Shown one piece after another: positions 15,973-25,338 of a stretch of 36,010 nucleotides of DNA. The stretch covers positions 1-36,010 of the forward strand of contig JALRIL010000155.1 of assembly GCA_023255445.1 (NCBI GenBank), given 5' to 3'. Position numbers and translations under genes: made by a program. Position 1 is the stretch's first letter. The number at the start of each line of letters is the position of its first letter. The stretch comes from Limnohabitans sp. Lineage in GTDB: Bacteria > Pseudomonadota > Gammaproteobacteria > Burkholderiales > Burkholderiaceae_C. The notes beneath the pieces were generated by a model, which worked only from the letters and a program-made list of their open reading frames with translations, had not been told where the DNA came from and ran no database searches.

Positions 15973-18078
15973 ATGCCCTTGCCTCGTTTGCGCGAAGAGC
16001 TTGACCTGCTGCCAGGCCCCAATCAGCCCGATGGTCAGCCTACCTGGACTTTGCACGACCCGGTGCGCAACCAGTTTTTCCGGATTGATTGGCCTACGCT
16101 CGAAATTTTGCAGCGCTGGGACATGGACGACCCCGAGCAAATGGCCGCCGACGTTTCAGCGCACACCACCTTGGCGATGAGTGCTGAAGACGTGGTGCAA
16201 GTAGCCCAATTTTTGGTGCAACACCAACTGGTGCAAGCCGCAGCAGCAGACGCTCCCCGCAAGATGGCCGGGCAGTGGCACCGCCTGCAGGGCACGGCCA
16301 TGCAGTGGTTGCTGCACCACTATTTGTTTTTCCGCATTCCGTTGCTCAGACCTGATGCCTGGCTGACCCGTTGGTTACCGGTGGCTCGGTGGTTTGGCGC
16401 CCGTGCTTTCATGGGCATCACTGCCCTGGCTTTGGTGCTGGGCCTGGCTCAGGTGTTTCGTCGGTGGGATGTCTTTACGGCATCGCTGGTGGATACCTTC
16501 AACCTTGAAGGTTTGCTGTCTTACGGTGTGGCGCTGTTTTTTGTGAAGTTGCTACACGAGCTCGGACACGCCTTTACCGCCAAACACTACGGCTGCCGGG
16601 TACCGACCATGGGCGTGGCGTTTTTGGTGATGTGGCCTGTGGCCTACACCGACACCAATGAAACCTGGCGCCTGACCAACAGGTTTCAGCGCTTGCGTGT
16701 GGCCAGTGCGGGCATTGTGACGGAGCTGGTCATTGCCGTATGGGCCACGCTGGCATGGGGGCTGTTGCCAGAGGGCGGTGTTCAGTCAGCGGCCTTTGTA
16801 CTGGCCACCACCAGTTGGGTGGCCACGCTGGCCATCAACGCCAGCCCGTTCATGCGCTTTGATGGTTATTTCATTGTCATGGACGCGTTGGACATGCCCA
16901 ACCTGCACGGCCGCAGTTTTGCGTTGGCCCGGTGGAAACTGCGTGAGTGGTTGTTTGGCTTGGGCGATGAGCCGCCAGAACATTTCAAGCCCACCAAGCA
17001 GGCAGCATTGATTGCTTTTGCCTGGGCTGTCTGGCTGTATCGCTTGGTACTGTTTCTGGGTATCGCTGTGCTGGTGTATCACTTCTTCATCAAGCTGGTG
17101 GGTATCTTTTTGTTTGTGGTCGAGATTGTCTGGTTCGTGGCCAAACCCATTGCGGCGGAGCTGGCGGTATGGCGCCAGCTGTGGCCCCAGATCCGGGAAA
17201 AGGCGAGGGGCCGTCAAACCGCACTTTGGGCGGTGGGTCTGTTGGCCCTTGTGCTGATGCCGTGGCCTGGCCGTATCTCGGCCAGCGCGGTGCTCAAGCC
17301 GCAAGAGTCCTGGCCCGTGTTTGCGCCTTCGGGGGCCTTTGTGCAGGCTTTGCCCTTCAAGCAAGGTGACATGGTCAAGGCCGGGCAAGCGCTGGCTATT
17401 TTGTATGTGCCCGATCTCGCTACGCGCCAACGTGCCTTGCAGGCACGGCTGGAGCAAGAGCGCTGGCAGGCCGAAGCTTCGGCTTTCAACGATGACATGC
17501 GCAAGCGCTGGAAGGTGGCTGAACAATCGTTTTATGCCACCCAGGCCGAGTTGCAGGGCGTGCAAACCGAGCAAAAGCAATTTTCACCTGTGGCGCCTTA
17601 TGACGGCCAGTTCATGGCGGCAGACCCTGACCTGGTGGCCGGTCAATGGGTGTCGAAAAAGGAAATGCTGGGCACGCTGATCAAGCAGGGCGGTGGCTGG
17701 CGTGTGGAGACCTGGCTGGACGAGGATGCGATCGCCACCGTGCAAGTCGGGCAGACCGCCATGTTTTATCCGGACAGTGGGGTTGGCGGTGTGTTGAAGC
17801 TCAAGGTCAGCAGCATCGATCACGATGCCAGCCATGTGCTGCCCAGGCGGGAATTGGCCAGCGTACTGGGTGGGCATCTGCTGACGCGCGAGAAAAACGG
17901 TTTGTTTGTGCCCGAACGTGCGGTGTACCGCGTGGCTTTCGATGCACCAGATGTGCCCGCAGCTTTGCAGCTGCAAAGCTGGCGCGGACATCTGGTGGTC
18001 CATGCGCAGTGGAGCAGCCCGGCAGCGCGGTATGTGCGCCAGGTCGTGTCGGTGCTGGTGCGTGAGTTCGGTTTTTAA
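15973..18078 (+). CDS. M50 (site-2 protease family) membrane metalloprotease fused to PqqD-like N-terminus and HlyD/lipoyl C-terminus
   Basis: LLHELGHAFTAKHYGCRVP zinc motif (HELGH at 16555-16569), NASPFMRFDGYFIVMD second motif (16837-16884), multiple TMs; C-terminal SASAVLKPQESWPVFAPSGAFVQALPFKQGDMVKAGQALAIL; N-terminal TWTLHDPVRNQFFRIDWPTLEIL...AQFLVQHQLV. Confidence 0.88.
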   Translation: MPLPRLREELDLLPGPNQPDGQPTWTLHDPVRNQFFRIDWPTLEILQRWDMDDPEQMAADVSAHTTLAMSAEDVVQVAQFLVQHQLVQAAAADAPRKMAGQWHRLQGTAMQWLLHHYLFFRIPLLRPDAWLTRWLPVARWFGARAFMGITALALVLGLAQVFRRWDVFTASLVDTFNLEGLLSYGVALFFVKLLHELGHAFTAKHYGCRVPTMGVAFLVMWPVAYTDTNETWRLTNRFQRLRVASAGIVTELVIAVWATLAWGLLPEGGVQSAAFVLATTSWVATLAINASPFMRFDGYFIVMDALDMPNLHGRSFALARWKLREWLFGLGDEPPEHFKPTKQAALIAFAWAVWLYRLVLFLGIAVLVYHFFIKLVGIFLFVVEIVWFVAKPIAAELAVWRQLWPQIREKARGRQTALWAVGLLALVLMPWPGRISASAVLKPQESWPVFAPSGAFVQALPFKQGDMVKAGQALAILYVPDLATRQRALQARLEQERWQAEASAFNDDMRKRWKVAEQSFYATQAELQGVQTEQKQFSPVAPYDGQFMAADPDLVAGQWVSKKEMLGTLIKQGGGWRVETWLDEDAIATVQVGQTAMFYPDSGVGGVLKLKVSSIDHDASHVLPRRELASVLGGHLLTREKNGLFVPERAVYRVAFDAPDVPAALQLQSWRGHLVVHAQWSSPAARYVRQVVSVLVREFGF

Positions 18079-18087
18079 AACGGCACA

Positions 18088-18123
18088 AAAAAACCGCTGA
18101 GCATCAAGCAGAGCGGTTTTAAT
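18088..18123 (-). terminator. bidirectional-type rho-independent terminator between M50 gene and convergent tRNA-Leu
   Basis: AAACCGCT-gagcatcaagcag-AGCGGTTT stem with A/T runs on both sides (7 T on minus strand). Confidence 0.8.
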
Positions 18124-18126
18124 TTG

Positions 18127-18211
<85 letters not shown>

Positions 18212-18228
18212 ATCTCAGGAATCAAGGA

Positions 18229-20520
18229 TTGTATATCAAAAAAGCAGCTCCCCCCAGCGGTTTGCTGGATGAAATTGAAGGCACGGTGCAAGGCCACCGT
18301 GATGGACATGGCTTTGTGATTCGCGACGACGGCGAGTCCGACATTTATTTGCCTCCCAACGAAATGCGCGCTGTTTTGCACAAGGACAGGGTGCGGGTGC
18401 GCGTGGTCCGTACAGACCGCAGAGGGCGCCCCGAGGGGCGTGTGGTCGAGATCGTCAAACGTCCGGAGCAACCCATCATTGGCCGCTTGCTGCACGAAGG
18501 CGGTTTGTGGTTGGTGGCACCCGAAGACAAGCGCTACGGCCAGGATGTATTGATCCCCAAAGGTGCATTGGGTCAGGCCAAGCCTGGGCAGGTGGTGGTC
18601 ACAGAACTCACCGAGCCCCCGGCCCTGTATGGCCAGCCGGTGGGTCGCGTACGCGAAGTGTTGGGTGAAGTCGATGACCCCGGCATGGAGATTGAAATTG
18701 CGGTGCGCAAGTACAGCGTGCCTCACGAGTTTTCAGAGGCCTGCATTGCGCAGTCGCGTGGCTTGCCGGACAAAGTGGCGGCCAAGGATCGCAAAGACCG
18801 TGTGGACCTGCGCGATGTGCCGCTGTGCACGATTGATGGCGAAGACGCTCGCGACTTTGACGACGCTGTATATTGCGAACCCACCAAGGTGGGGCGTGGC
18901 AAAGGCTGGCGTTTGCTGGTCGCCATTGCCGATGTGTCGCACTATGTGCAAACCGGCAGCGCCATTGATGTTGATGCGTACGACCGCGCCACCAGTGTGT
19001 ATTTTCCGCGCCGTGTGATTCCCATGTTGCCGGAAAAACTCTCCAACGGCTTGTGCTCGCTCAACCCCGATGTGGATCGTTTGTGCATGGTCTGCGACAT
19101 GTTGGTGACGGCCTCGGGCAACGTGCATGCCTACCAGTTCTACCCGGCGGTGATGCACAGCCACGCACGTTTCACCTACACCGAAGTGGCGGCCATTTTG
19201 GGCAACACCCGGGGGCCGGAGGCCATGCGTCGCAAGGAGCGCATTGACGACCTGATCAACCTGCATGATGTGTACCGCGCCTTGCTGGGTGCGCGTGAGC
19301 GCCGCGGAGCGGTGGACTTCGACACCACCGAGACACAAATTGTGTGCGATGACAACGGACGAATCGAAAAAATCGTCCCACGTGTGCGCAACGATGCACA
19401 CCGCGTCATTGAAGAGGCCATGCTGGCGGCCAATGTGTGCAGCGCCGACTTCATTGCGCACAACCACCACCCGGGTCTGTTTCGGGTGCACGAAGGCCCG
19501 ACCCCCGAAAAACTCGAAATTCTGCGCGGCTATTTGCGTGCCATGGGGGTGTTAGCGAATGTGGGCGAAGACCCCCATCCCTCGGACTTTCAAAAAATTG
19601 CCGAGCTCACCAAAGACCGACCCGATGCGCAGCAAATCCACACCATGCTGCTGCGCTCGATGCAGCAAGCCATCTACACGCCGATCAACAGCGGGCACTT
19701 TGGCCTGGCCTATGAGGCCTACACCCACTTCACCAGCCCGATTCGGCGCTATCCGGACTTGTTGGTGCACCGGGTGATCAAAGCCATTCTGGCGCAGCGC
19801 AAGTACACCTTGCCCGCCTTGCCTTTGCCGGGTGAGGCACACGCCCAGCTGGCGCGACGGCTGCAAAAGAACAAGGCGGGTTCCCGCGAGAACTCAGCCG
19901 CCCCGCGTGTGCGCATGAACACGGCCGAGCAGCAAGCCTGGGAGGCTGCAGGTCTGCATTGCAGCGCCAACGAACGCCGCGCCGACGAAGCCAGCCGCGA
20001 TGTGGAAGCCTGGCTCAAATGCAAATTCATGCGCGAGCATCTGGGCGAGGAGTACAGCGGTGTGGTCACGGCGGCGACCAGTTTTGGTCTGTTCGTCACA
20101 CTGGACGCCCTGTATGTCGAGGGCTTGGTCCACATCACTGAGTTGGGTGGCGAGTATTTCCGTTTTGACGAAACACGCCAGGAGCTGCGCGGCGAGCGCA
20201 CGGGTATTCGTTATGCCATTGGCACCAAGGTGCAGGTGCAGGTGAGTCGTGTGGACCTCGATGGCCGCAAGATCGATTTCCGGCTCGTCAAGCCGGGCGA
20301 CGATCTAGTGCCTCGCGCCCTGCGCGATAAAGCAGGGGCATCGGCAGAGCCCCATTCGCGTGCCAAGGAGCGTAAAGACAGGCACCGTGCTGCGGCCAAG
20401 CCGCAGCCGGGCGAGCTTGCCCGCTCGCCCATTCAGGCCATCAAGGCTTCGGTGAAAAACGCCACAGCACGAAAAAAGGGCAAGGAAAAAAGCAAGGCTT
20501 CTCGCAAGTCGCGCTGGTAA
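18229..20520 (+). CDS. rnr: ribonuclease R
   Basis: EGTVQGHRDGHGFVIRDD; CTIDGEDARDFDDAVYC; HFTSPIRRYPDLLVHRVIKA; S1 domain; Lys-rich tail. ORF can extend to GTG 18184 (inside tRNA-Leu); TTG 18229 after AAGGA-like sequence is an alternative start. Confidence 0.93.
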   Translation: MYIKKAAPPSGLLDEIEGTVQGHRDGHGFVIRDDGESDIYLPPNEMRAVLHKDRVRVRVVRTDRRGRPEGRVVEIVKRPEQPIIGRLLHEGGLWLVAPEDKRYGQDVLIPKGALGQAKPGQVVVTELTEPPALYGQPVGRVREVLGEVDDPGMEIEIAVRKYSVPHEFSEACIAQSRGLPDKVAAKDRKDRVDLRDVPLCTIDGEDARDFDDAVYCEPTKVGRGKGWRLLVAIADVSHYVQTGSAIDVDAYDRATSVYFPRRVIPMLPEKLSNGLCSLNPDVDRLCMVCDMLVTASGNVHAYQFYPAVMHSHARFTYTEVAAILGNTRGPEAMRRKERIDDLINLHDVYRALLGARERRGAVDFDTTETQIVCDDNGRIEKIVPRVRNDAHRVIEEAMLAANVCSADFIAHNHHPGLFRVHEGPTPEKLEILRGYLRAMGVLANVGEDPHPSDFQKIAELTKDRPDAQQIHTMLLRSMQQAIYTPINSGHFGLAYEAYTHFTSPIRRYPDLLVHRVIKAILAQRKYTLPALPLPGEAHAQLARRLQKNKAGSRENSAAPRVRMNTAEQQAWEAAGLHCSANERRADEASRDVEAWLKCKFMREHLGEEYSGVVTAATSFGLFVTLDALYVEGLVHITELGGEYFRFDETRQELRGERTGIRYAIGTKVQVQVSRVDLDGRKIDFRLVKPGDDLVPRALRDKAGASAEPHSRAKERKDRHRAAAKPQPGELARSPIQAIKASVKNATARKKGKEKSKASRKSRW

Positions 20521-20531
20521 TGCCTGATTGC

Positions 20532-22016
20532 TTAGTCGTTAGCCGTTGCCAGCGCACTCGCCGTCAACGTGCGGCTTGGCGGCCAGGCGTCTGCCCGCTG
20601 ACCGTGTTCCCACACGGCATGCATCACGGCTGACCAGGCATCGTGGCTTTGCGCCAGACGGGCGCCGACCATGCCCGCCAGTACATCGCCTGTGCCGCCC
20701 GTGGCCAGGCGGCCGTTGCCTGTGGTGTTGATGCGGCTTGTTTCGCCGGGGCAGGCCAGTACGGTACCGGAGCCTTTGAGTGCAACACAGCAGCCAAAGC
20801 GTTGCGCCAACGTTTGTGCGGCGTTCAATCGGTCGTCTTGAACCTGGGTTGTGTGGGTACCCAGCAGGCGGGCGGCTTCCAGTGGGTGGGGGGTCAGAAT
20901 TGTTGTTCTTGGCGGTCGCCGCTTGAGCAAATCTTGTAACCAAGGGTCTTTGGCCACCATGTTCAGGGCATCCGCATCCAGAACCAATCGCGCACTGTAT
21001 TGAAGCAGTCGACCCATGGGCGCGGCCATGGCTTGGCCACCACCGCAACCGGCCACCACGGTCATGCGAGGCAGATCGAGTGCGTCAATGCTGGACAACA
21101 TGACATCCGGGGGCAGAGCACCGCCCACAGGTGCTGGCCCCAGCAGGCTGAGGATGACCCGGCCTGCACCCGTGTGCAGTGCGGCTGTGGCGGCCAGCAC
21201 GGCCGCGCCGGTCATGCCTGTGCTGGAGCCCTCCTGGCTTTGGCCACCCACGATGGCTACATCGCCGCGCGTGCCTTTGTGACTGGCGTGTGCGATGGGG
21301 TTGGCGTCCGAGGGGGCATTGATCAGCGCATCAGGGGGGGTGGATTGCCACAACGCATCGGGCAATTGCAGGGTGTCAAGCCAAAGCTGACCGCACATAT
21401 CACGCCCGCTACCCATCAACAATCCGGGCTTTGCGGCCAGCAAGGTGAGGGTGTGATCGGCACGCACCACGGAGTTGCCACTGCCAAACGTCTGACCGTT
21501 GTCCGGGTTCAGTCCGGTGGGCGTGTCGACCGCCAGGACGGTGGCTGGGCTTTGGTTGATCTGGGCAATCGCTTCGCGCAGGGCGCCTTCAGGTTCGCGG
21601 GTGCTGCCCAAGCCGAGCAGAGCGTCGATGCACAGGTCGGCCGGACCCAGTGACCATGGCACTTGGGGACTGTGCAGAGGCACTCCGGCTTCAAGGGCTC
21701 GGTCGTAAGCTCGTCGTGCATCCACGGGCAGCTGGTCTGGGTGAGCGTAAAGCCGAACATGGATTGGGCGACCCCAGTTGTGCAGGTGTAGGGCAGCCTC
21801 CAGCCCATCTCCGCCGTTGTTGCCTGGGCCTGCAAGCACGCAGATCTGGCGGGCATGAGGGGCCAAGGCCAATGCCAGGCGGGCCACAGCGAGCCCTGCC
21901 AGGTCCATCAAGGGGCGGGGGCATTGGCCCTGCCACTGCGCCTCGAGCTGGCGCAATCGGGCTGTGGTGCAGACCGGGGCAGGGGCAGGGGCAGTTATCA
22001 GGCGAGTGGTGGTCAT
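20532..22016 (-). CDS. nnr: bifunctional NAD(P)H-hydrate epimerase / ADP-dependent NAD(P)H-hydrate dehydratase
   Basis: N-terminal YjeF_N (VLAGPGNNGGDGLEAALHL) plus C-terminal carbohydrate-kinase-like domain (TILTPHPLEAARLL, NTTGNGRLATGGTGDVLAGMVGA). Confidence 0.95.
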   Translation of the reverse strand: MTTTRLITAPAPAPVCTTARLRQLEAQWQGQCPRPLMDLAGLAVARLALALAPHARQICVLAGPGNNGGDGLEAALHLHNWGRPIHVRLYAHPDQLPVDARRAYDRALEAGVPLHSPQVPWSLGPADLCIDALLGLGSTREPEGALREAIAQINQSPATVLAVDTPTGLNPDNGQTFGSGNSVVRADHTLTLLAAKPGLLMGSGRDMCGQLWLDTLQLPDALWQSTPPDALINAPSDANPIAHASHKGTRGDVAIVGGQSQEGSSTGMTGAAVLAATAALHTGAGRVILSLLGPAPVGGALPPDVMLSSIDALDLPRMTVVAGCGGGQAMAAPMGRLLQYSARLVLDADALNMVAKDPWLQDLLKRRPPRTTILTPHPLEAARLLGTHTTQVQDDRLNAAQTLAQRFGCCVALKGSGTVLACPGETSRINTTGNGRLATGGTGDVLAGMVGARLAQSHDAWSAVMHAVWEHGQRADAWPPSRTLTASALATAND

Positions 22017-22041
22017 GGGCTTTAGGGGAAATCCCGAGTGC

Positions 22042-22047
22042 TATAAT
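22042..22047 (+). promoter_or_regulatory. -10 element (TATAAT) of rpsB promoter
   Basis: Perfect TATAAT ~140 nt upstream of rpsB; -35 not obvious. Confidence 0.55.
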
Positions 22048-22054
22048 CTCAAGG

Positions 22055-22184
22055 CTTTGCGTATCAAGGCGCTCATGGTGGGCGTCAAAGCGCGCAAAGT
22101 AATCGCAAACCTGTCCTCACAAGGTGTCGCTGTTTTCAGTGATTGTCGGGCAGGATTTAAGACATAACCTTTGGAGCATCAAAA
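22055..22184 (+). promoter_or_regulatory. rpsB 5' leader (candidate S2 autoregulatory region)
   Basis: CTTTGCG (22055-22061) / CGCAAAG (22093-22099) inverted repeat and a 30-codon ORF in a ~137-nt leader. Confidence 0.4.
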
Positions 22185-22928
22185 ATGTCCGTCACCATGC
22201 GCGAAATGCTGGAAGCCGGTGTCCACTTCGGTCACCAAACCCGCTTCTGGAACCCCAAGATGGCCCCCTTCATCTTCGGCCATCGCAACAAAATTCACAT
22301 CATCAACCTGGAAAAATCCCTGCCGATGTTCCAGGACGCAGCCAAGTTTGCCAAGCAACTGGCTGCCAACCGCGGCACCATCCTGATGGTGGGCACCAAG
22401 CGTCAATCGCGCGAACTGGTGGCCGCTGAAGCCCAGCGCGCTGGCATGCCATTCGTGGACCAGCGTTGGCTGGGCGGCATGCTGACCAACTTCAAGACCG
22501 TCAAGACCTCCATCAAGCGTCTGAAGGACATGAAGGCCCAGCAAGAAGCCGGTCTGGACGCCATGAGCAAAAAAGAACAGCTCATGTTCAAGCGCGAGAT
22601 CGAGAAGCTGGAAAAAGACATCGGCGGTATCCAGGACATGAACACCCTGCCGGACGCGATCTTCGTGATCGACGTGGGCTACCACAAGATCGCCATTGCC
22701 GAAGCCAAGAAGCTGGGCATTCCCCTGATTGGCGTGGTGGACTCCAACCACTCGCCCGAAGGCATCGACTACGTGATTCCTGGCAACGATGACTCTGCCA
22801 AGGCCGTGGCTCTGTACGCTCGTGGCATCGCTGATGCGATCCTCGAAGGCCGTGCCAACGCCGTGGCCGAAGTGGCCCAGGCTGTGGCCGCCGAAGGCTC
22901 TGACGAATTCGTCGAAGTCGAGGCCTGA
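22185..22928 (+). CDS. rpsB: 30S ribosomal protein S2
   Basis: [32 protein letters not shown]. Confidence 0.99.
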   Translation: MSVTMREMLEAGVHFGHQTRFWNPKMAPFIFGHRNKIHIINLEKSLPMFQDAAKFAKQLAANRGTILMVGTKRQSRELVAAEAQRAGMPFVDQRWLGGMLTNFKTVKTSIKRLKDMKAQQEAGLDAMSKKEQLMFKREIEKLEKDIGGIQDMNTLPDAIFVIDVGYHKIAIAEAKKLGIPLIGVVDSNHSPEGIDYVIPGNDDSAKAVALYARGIADAILEGRANAVAEVAQAVAAEGSDEFVEVEA

Positions 22929-22944
22929 TCGCCCGAGACCCATC

Positions 22945-22970
22945 AAAAGGGGCTCTGAGCCCCTTTTTTT
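22945..22970 (+). terminator. rho-independent terminator/attenuator between rpsB and tsf
   Basis: AAAAGGGGCTCTGAGCCCCTTTTTTT. Confidence 0.9.
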
Positions 22971-23004
22971 AACCTGACCTGAACACTGAATACCGGAGAA
23001 CACA

Positions 23005-23895
23005 ATGGCTGCTATCACCGCAAGCATGGTTGCTGAACTGCGTGGCAAAACCGATGCACCCATGATGGAATGCAAAAAAGCCCTGACCGAGGCCGATGGC
23101 GACATGGCCAAGGCTGAAGAGATCCTGCGCGTCAAGCTGGGGACCAAAGCTGGCAAGGCCGCTTCCCGCGTGACCGCTGAGGGCGTGGTTGCCAGCTTCG
23201 TGCAGGGCAACGTAGGTGCCATGATCGAAGTCAACTGCGAAACCGACTTTGTGACCAAAAACGACAGCTTCCTGGCCCTGGCCAACGCTGCTGCCGAACT
23301 GGTGGCCAAGCACAACCCCGCTGATCTGGAAGCCTTGGGCGCTCTGGACTACAGCCAGGACAGCTTTGGCCCCACGCTGGAAGAAGTGCGCAAAGGCCTG
23401 ATTGGCAAGATCGGTGAGAACATGAGCTTCCGTCGCTTCAAGCGCGTGGAAGGCAGCCAGGTGGCAACTTACCTGCACGGCACCCGCATTGGCGTGATGG
23501 TCGAGTTCGCTGGCCAAGAGCAAGCTGCCAAGGATGTGGCCATGCACGTGGCCGCCATGAAGCCTGTGGCCCTGACCAGCGCCGACGTGCCTGCCGACCT
23601 GATCGCCAAAGAGCGCGCTGTGGCCGAAGGCAAAGCCGCTGAATCCGGCAAGCCCGCTGACATCGCTGCCAAGATGATCGAAGGTTCTGTGCAGAAGTAC
23701 CTCAAAGAGGTGTCTCTGTTCAACCAGCCTTTCGTGAAAAACGACAAGCAGACCGTCGAGCAGATGCTCAAGGCTGCCAACACCAATGTGTCCGCCTTCA
23801 CGCTGTTCGTGGTGGGCGAAGGCATCGAGAAAAAGGTTGACGACTTTGCTGCTGAAGTGGCTGCCCAGGTGGCTGCTGCTCAGGGCCAGGCCTGA
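23005..23895 (+). CDS. tsf: elongation factor Ts
   Basis: [39 protein letters not shown]. Confidence 0.99.
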   Translation: MAAITASMVAELRGKTDAPMMECKKALTEADGDMAKAEEILRVKLGTKAGKAASRVTAEGVVASFVQGNVGAMIEVNCETDFVTKNDSFLALANAAAELVAKHNPADLEALGALDYSQDSFGPTLEEVRKGLIGKIGENMSFRRFKRVEGSQVATYLHGTRIGVMVEFAGQEQAAKDVAMHVAAMKPVALTSADVPADLIAKERAVAEGKAAESGKPADIAAKMIEGSVQKYLKEVSLFNQPFVKNDKQTVEQMLKAANTNVSAFTLFVVGEGIEKKVDDFAAEVAAQVAAAQGQA

Positions 23896-23956
23896 TACTT
23901 TTTCCTGTTCCCCCCGTTAAACTACTGATCACACCTTTACGCCTGGAGATTTGCCC

Positions 23957-24679
23957 ATGACCGTTGCCAAACCGGCCCACAAGCGCATTTTGCTGAAGTT
24001 GTCCGGTGAGGCCCTCATGGGCGATGATCAGTTTGGCATCAACCGGGCCACCATTGAGCGCATGGTCCAAGAGGTGGCCGAGGTGACCCGTTTGGGCGTC
24101 GAGGTGGCGGTGGTCATTGGCGGGGGCAATATCTTCCGCGGTGTGGCCGGTGGCGCTGCAGGCATGGACCGGGCCACAGCCGACTACATGGGCATGCTGG
24201 CTACGGTGATGAACTCGCTGGCTCTGGCTGATGCCATGAACAAGATTGGCCTGACTGCCCGCGTGATGTCGGCCATTGGGATTGACCAGGTGGTCGAGCC
24301 GTATGTACGACCCAAAGCCCTGCAGTACCTCGAAGAAGGCAAGGTGGTGGTGTTTGCGGCTGGGACTGGAAACCCGTTCTTCACGACCGACACTGCAGCT
24401 GCCCTGCGTGGCGCCGAAATCGGTGCTGAGCTGGTGCTCAAGGCGACCAAGGTCGATGGCGTCTATACCGCTGATCCCAAGAAGGATCCTGCTGCAACGC
24501 GTTACAGCAGCATCAGTTTCGACGAAGCCATTTCCCGCAATCTGGGCATCATGGATGCCACCGCTTTTGCACTGTGCCGTGACCAGAAGTTGCCGATCAA
24601 GGTGTTTTCCATTTTCAAAAACGGCGCCCTCAAGCGCGTCGTGATGGGCGAGGACGAGGGCACTTTGGTGCACGTCTGA
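23957..24679 (+). CDS. pyrH: UMP kinase
   Basis: [15 protein letters not shown]...[11 protein letters not shown]...[12 protein letters not shown]. Confidence 0.98.
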   Translation: MTVAKPAHKRILLKLSGEALMGDDQFGINRATIERMVQEVAEVTRLGVEVAVVIGGGNIFRGVAGGAAGMDRATADYMGMLATVMNSLALADAMNKIGLTARVMSAIGIDQVVEPYVRPKALQYLEEGKVVVFAAGTGNPFFTTDTAAALRGAEIGAELVLKATKVDGVYTADPKKDPAATRYSSISFDEAISRNLGIMDATAFALCRDQKLPIKVFSIFKNGALKRVVMGEDEGTLVHV

Positions 24680-24704
24680 TCAAAACCCTCAGCAGGAGAG
24701 CCTC

Positions 24705-25265
24705 ATGAGCATTGCAGACATCAAGAAAAATACCGAAGCCAAAATGGAGCAATCCATTGCAGCTTTCAAGAACAACCTGACCAAAATCCGTACCGGCCGC
24801 GCCAACCCGGCCCTGCTCGATACGATCATGGTGGAGTATTACGGCTCCATGGTCCCTCTGTCGCAAGTGGCTAACGTAGCTTTGCTCGACTCGCGCACCA
24901 TCAGCGTTCAGCCTTGGGAAAAGGGCATGGGCGCCAAAATTGAAAAGGCCATTCGCGAAAGCGACTTGGGCCTGAACCCTGCCTCCATGGGTGACCTGAT
25001 CCGTGTTCCCATGCCGCCCATGAGCGAAGAGCGCCGCAAGGAAATGACCAAGCTGGTCAAGGCCGAAGGTGAGCACGCCAAAATCGCAGTGCGCAATTTG
25101 CGACGTGATGCCAACGAATCTGTCAAAAAGCTGGTCAAGGACAAAGAGGCCACCGAGGACGATCAAAAGCGTACCGAGGCCGATGTCCAGAAAATGACTG
25201 ACAAGCGCATTGCCGAGATCGATCAGCTGATCGTCGCCAAAGAGCAAGACATCATGGCCGTTTGA
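24705..25265 (+). CDS. frr: ribosome recycling factor
   Basis: [39 protein letters not shown]. Confidence 0.99.
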   Translation: MSIADIKKNTEAKMEQSIAAFKNNLTKIRTGRANPALLDTIMVEYYGSMVPLSQVANVALLDSRTISVQPWEKGMGAKIEKAIRESDLGLNPASMGDLIRVPMPPMSEERRKEMTKLVKAEGEHAKIAVRNLRRDANESVKKLVKDKEATEDDQKRTEADVQKMTDKRIAEIDQLIVAKEQDIMAV

Positions 25266-25301
25266 TGGCCACGTTTGCCCTGATGCACCGACACAAACTT
25301 C

Positions 25302-25324
25302 AGGCCGCCTCGTGCGGCCTTTTT
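25302..25324 (+). terminator. rho-independent terminator between frr and cdsA
   Basis: AGGCCGCcTCGTGCGGCCTTTTT hairpin with T run. Confidence 0.85.
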
Positions 25325-25338
25325 ACTGGAGCGCAACC

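Noticed and set aside
15973-18078. The M50 fusion being a relocated RseP
   Set aside because: Lacks visible PDZ-like region, has PqqD-like and HlyD domains instead, and sits in an export operon; functional replacement of RseP is not supported.
21972-21995. GGGGCA triplet repeat
   Set aside because: Encodes an APAPAP stretch at the nnr N-terminus; too short to call a functional repeat.
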